From positions 3,438,241 to 3,502,240 of the forward strand of contig NC_040033.1 of assembly GCF_000972845.2 (NCBI RefSeq): DNA of 64,000 nt, given 5' to 3'. The translations under genes were made by a program, and so were the position numbers. This DNA comes from Larimichthys crocea (taxonomy: Eukaryota; Chordata; Actinopteri; Sciaenidae). The notes below the pieces were generated by a model. It was not told where the DNA came from, ran no database searches, and saw only the letters and a program-made list of their open reading frames with translations. How positions within the stretch are numbered: the first letter of the stretch is position 1; the number at the start of each line of letters is the position of its first letter. Below, one piece after another: positions 59,873-64,000 of this stretch.

Positions 59873-62356
59873 CCCTAAATGGCAAAGCGTAGCATGCAGA
59901 CTAAACTTGGAAAAAATGAATGGCATTATGGGGAACAAAAGAAGATTATGACCTAACCAGTCTCCTCTAATCTACTCAGGCTTTAATAGTGTCACACGCT
60001 CAATCCACAGTACTGTGTACAATAACATAAAAATGACTGATCATTTCTGAGTCTAATTTCTGCAAATTCATTTATGAAATAGAAGATGTTTTCACTTTCC
60101 CTACCCTCATGGGTATAATACATGGGCCATCTCTTTTGACTCTTTTGAGATTGTGCTGTGGAGGGAAAGTGTTTGGAGAATATTTTTTCCATGTCCTTCC
60201 ATCCACTGAAGCCTCCAAATATATTGTCACACTGTTAGAACCCAGCCTAACCCTCTTATTTGAAATTGTCAACATACAGAATATTGTTTGAGCACCTCCT
60301 CTTCCCCTCCTCTATTTAGACATTTTGTCCTTTTCTCCTTGTCCAGTCTCCCCATTTTCCTCTCACCTCCCATCTATTACAGCAGCCTATTTATAGGCAA
60401 CTAAAATATTTCTATCCCACATTAAGGGTTCATGCTTCGGATGGGTGACCGTGATGTGGAGCCTTGTTAGTGTCTGACCCTCGGGGAGTCTCGCACAGGT
60501 GGGGAACCATCAACATGAATCTGCGGCGACAACAGCAACCATATAGCCGCACGCCTGCTTTCAATTTACATCTGCTCCCTGTTACTCTCCAAGCCCAAGA
60601 ACATAATGAGCACAAACAACTCAGAGGAAAATGAGATAAATGAGGGCTATAATTGTGTTTGGAATTGCAATTACTGTTATCACAGCTTTTTGTTGCAGAG
60701 ATTTATGTGTATCCAGATGTGCAAATGGGAATGAGTGGTATTGTTTGAGCGGATTGGATCAACCCCACTCAGAACTTGCAGCTCTATCGACTTGTAATTA
60801 CTGATTTTTATTGACCAACCACAGCTGCTGGTGATAAATAACAGGTAGTGTCAGACTTAGCATTGCTGAGATGACTTATGTAGCCTCCAGGAAAGTTTGC
60901 TGGCTGCAAAGACACAGATCAAGACAATCTCACAGTGGGGGGAGGGTGGCCATTTTTACATTTTGTGTACCTGTAAAATGTTGAGTCTAACACTGAATTT
61001 AACTTTAAACTCAACCCACAAAATCCTCAGATTATGAAAAATACTTGTTGAAAGGGAGTTTCTCAGTATTCACGAAGCTTGACTCAGACTAACCACTAAT
61101 AATCAGAACACTGTGGCATACATTGATTTTTTACCATCCTTTTAATTATCTGTGTGTGCAGTGCTAAATGTCTGCAGTATACTGTTAACCAACAAAGCAA
61201 AAGAACAATGAGGTATGTTGGGTCTGTTTGTCTCTTAACAGAAAAGCTTTTACAGAACAATAAGCCAACAACACACATCACTCTTGTCCGTCCTTATTAT
61301 AAAGGTAAAGTGGCTGCTTCTTTGCCATCGATCACTGACCTACTAAAGGTACCAACCTCCTTTACATAGGATCTTGTAAATGTACCATGGCTACAAAAGC
61401 ACATTGTTTGCCAAAACAACTCAGAGGCAGTCGCTGCCATTACTATTCATGGTCATCTAGCAAACAGTTCCTGCAACAACAGGGAGCTGATTTCCCCTCT
61501 CGCTTCAACTATTTCCTTCTACATGTTTTGTTCCATGAATGTATTTGGTCTGTCTAGGTGTGCCTTGGATTCTATGTCCCAATTATCTGTGGAAGGGTAA
61601 CTCTTGCAGCTTAATGTTATTTATCTCCAGTCACTCTTCCATGATACTAAAAAACATAAGGCAGCCACAATAAAGCAGACTTGTGAGTATTAACCATTTA
61701 ACATAATATACAGTAATATAAAGTTTAATGTATGTAGATCCTTTAACTTTTGATATGAACAAAAACTGTTGAAAAATTTAAACAAGTCATTTCTTACTTT
61801 AATTAGTGCATTCTCTAGGACTTCCCTTTAAACCAGACAGTAGATTTTCCTTCCAAACACCCACTATGCACACCAATAATCACATAAGCCTGTTGTAGGT
61901 TGATTTAGTGATTTCATTGTAGGGACCAAAAAGCAAAAACCAAACAAAGCAGGGCAGTATACCTTATTTAGAGTTATGTGGTCCACCAGAGGCTGCCAGT
62001 CCTTATGCTTCTGTCCAGGATGGGCCTATTCACTGAGTTTGAGATCCAGAATTCCTGCTTAGTTCAGAGTGCTATCTGGTTGTTGTTTGTCGTGTAGAGC
62101 TGGGTTGATTAACGTTGTTTGATTTATGAGCAGCCTATCACAGCTATAACAGCAAAATACCAGGTAGAAATTCTCAGATATAAATGTCAGATTATGTAGT
62201 TTATATTATAATATACTGTATGAGTGAACATTTCCTTCACAACTTTAGAATTACACATAAAAACTACAACATTGTCTTTTTTTTTGCCATTTCTGCTCAC
62301 CCATCTCTGTGCAAGTCCATCCATGTCAACCATTTAACAAGCATAACACTACATGA
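59873..62356. other. Non-coding stretch, nothing recognised
   Basis: No repeat assigned. The stretch 60400-60800 is unique-looking and less AT-rich and could be conserved, which I cannot test here. Frames under 75 codons only. Confidence 0.45.
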
Positions 62357-62702
62357 GTATGGAGGACTAAAAGTGCCAAAATTAAATAAATAAATACACC
62401 ATTAAATAATTACTTAAATATGTCATTAATTAGTTAAAATTAGAATTAAATACATAAATGCATTATTAAATGTGTCATTAATTCATTAAAATGCTGATTC
62501 AAGTTTTGGCGAGTTTGACAGTTTGACAATTCATGAAGCACTGCAACACAGGATCATGAAATGTATGTTGTATGTGAAATGTAACGTTTAATAACACATT
62601 TATGTATTTAATTCCAATTTTAATTAATGACACATTTACATAATTATTTAATGGTGTATTTATTTATTTATTTAATTTTGGCACTTTCAGTCCTCCATAC
62701 TT
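62357..62702. mobile_element. Hairpin MITE with GGAGGACT ends
   Basis: AGTATGGAGGACTAAAAGTG, then CCAAAATTAAATAAATAAAT at the left is mirrored by ATTTATTTAATTTTGGCACT, then TTCAGTCCTCCATACT at the right. Inner segments (GTCATTAATT / AATTAATGAC and ATACATAAATGC / ACATTTATGTAT) continue the symmetry, so nearly all of the 346 bp can fold into one hairpin. TA lies at both outer edges of TGGAGGACT, consistent with a TA target duplication. It has no protein. The superfamily is not certain. Confidence 0.82.
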
Positions 62703-62965
62703 GAGTACATACACTCATCTTTTAAATTAGCAGCTTTTTCTTTCTTACCCATGAACTTGACATTTTACCACACAAAAACACTTAATGTATGAAGAGCACT
62801 GCGAAGCAATCCTTGCTAATTGGCCAAACTCTTTACTGCTTCTGAAAAATGTAATAGAAATGTAGATATAATAGAGACTGCAATTTAAAAACACATCTGT
62901 GTTGACAGGAAACCTCCAAGAGATGGCAAGTATTTCTTTTTTTATGATTCATTTAATCCATCTAT
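62703..62965. other. Short non-coding interval
   Basis: AT-rich, nothing recognised. Confidence 0.5.
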
Positions 62966-63061
62966 ACCATTCATCCATTTTCATAACCGCTTATCCTCAT
63001 CAGGGTCACAGTGGGGCTGGAGCTGAGAGGTGGAGTACACCCTGCACAAGTTGCCAACTCA
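62966..63061 (-). repeat. LINE/SINE 3' tail, minus strand
   Basis: CATTCATCCATTTTCATAAC, CGCTTATCCTCATCAGGGTC, ACAGTGGGGCTGGAGCTGAG, then AGGTGGAGTACACCCTG and CAACTCATCACAGG follow a very common fish repeat read in reverse. It is related to the tail at 38918. Confidence 0.8.
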
Positions 63062-64000
63062 TCACAGGCAAATTAATTTAATCCACAAGGGTTGAAATGT
63101 TTATAAAAAGGATGTGATTTGGCAAAAAATTGAAATATTAAACTGACATTTGAGCCCTGTGCACATCCAAAAGCTACAAATGACATACTCTATTTATTTA
63201 AAAACATGTGGTGTTTAAATTGTGGAATTTATCCTGATCCAGCTGCCTGCTCTTTATCATCTCTCCTCTGTTAAACACACCACTGACATGCAGTCACAGT
63301 GACAGAAGTCAGGCACTTGTCTGGCTTGAAGAGAGACCTCCAGTTATCCCTGACTTCACTACATGCTGCGAGTGACTGAATTTAGAATGTGACTATTTCC
63401 TCTGAATATGGTCTTGCTCTGTGAGTTGCAGTGATCACAGCTGCTGTGTCATGCTGCCACTAAAAATAAATTCTCTTACTGCAACTACCAGCAAATCTAT
63501 CTCACCACATCACCTTTACTTTAAAAAAAAGTGTAACATATCAGCTGCCCATGTAAATAACTGCTGTTTAGTATTTATGAACTCATAACACTGTACCCTG
63601 CTGCTGTGTGCTGTCCTGCTACAGTAACAACCCGAGGTGCAGTGGAGGCGAAAAAGTACATAAATTCTGTTTACCCTTCTCTCAGTCCTGAAATCGAGTT
63701 TACTCAGATCTCCAGGGGTGTTTATGAATTCAAGGGTAACTTCCCAGGTGGCTGTCTTACACTGGCCTTTGCAAATTAAAGCAAGAATTGTTGAAAATGC
63801 ATCTCACAGTTAGATTAGATCAGTGTTTCTCAAGAAATACCACCTCAAAATATAAGGCTCTCCAAGTATCACCACTATAACAGAAGGTAAATACAGTAGC
63901 GTAGGGTGACCCTGTTCAGCTACAGACAGTTTAATTCCTAATAAGATTATTTATTGGTGATCATTGTTGACTCCTGAACACAACCGATTCCACAGCTAGA
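63062..64000. other. Non-coding stretch, nothing recognised
   Basis: No gene-like frame and no repeat recognised up to the window edge. Confidence 0.5.

Noticed and set aside
1..64000. CRISPR arrays, operons, bacterial promoters or terminators
   Set aside because: The sequence is vertebrate in character. Short regular repeats present are microsatellites or a minisatellite, with no spacer structure.

Overview
The window is vertebrate nuclear DNA, almost certainly from a ray-finned fish and probably a percomorph teleost. It is AT-rich and gene-poor, and full of short (CA)n/(GT)n microsatellites. It also holds fish-type interspersed repeats: L2-like and Rex1/CR1-like LINE remnants, a Tc1-like transposase relic, hAT-type ends, tRNA-derived SINE sequence and several small terminal-inverted-repeat elements. 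These families were assigned by reading translated motifs and remembered repeat signatures. No database search was possible.

I found no exon of a host protein-coding gene and no tRNA, rRNA or other RNA gene I would defend. The longest open frames (up to 200 codons) lie in repeats or low-complexity DNA. Every frame with recognisable protein similarity belongs to a dead mobile element. The window therefore looks like an intergenic gene desert or the inside of a very large intron, and I cannot tell which.

Layout. 1-8.6 kb: mostly unique sequence plus an old repeat in two long copies (5141, 8031) and one short one (4101), and a fold-back element at 7035. 10.3-14.1 kb: a hAT-type element and two same-strand copies of a dispersed repeat, called family A here. 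17 kb: C-terminal remnant of a LINE ORF2, with a second copy on the other strand at 24.9 kb. 19.4 kb: an LTR-like tract. 21.3 kb: a short MITE. 22.6-23.5 kb: the best reverse-transcriptase remnant (L2-like). 28.0-28.7 kb: a Tc1-like transposase relic. 30.1-30.8 kb: a LINE 3' end carrying a striking local palindrome. 39.1-40.8 kb: a minus-strand Rex1/CR1-like LINE pseudogene. 44.1 kb: a second LTR-like tract.

47.6-51.8 kb holds the largest structure: two arms of about 930 bp, about 97% identical by eye, in inverted orientation around a 2.35 kb spacer. The right arm abuts a MITE fragment, which abuts another TIR element. 54.3 kb: third family A copy. 57.0-57.7 kb: a knot of overlapping direct and inverted repeats. 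62.4-62.7 kb: a hairpin MITE. 63 kb: a common fish repeat tail.

Nothing here forms a pathway or operon. The history visible is one of repeated insertion, decay, inverted duplication and template switching. I do not see an undescribed functional system. The items most worth a second look are the 4.2 kb inverted repeat, the 57 kb repeat knot, and the palindrome inside the LINE at 30.2 kb.
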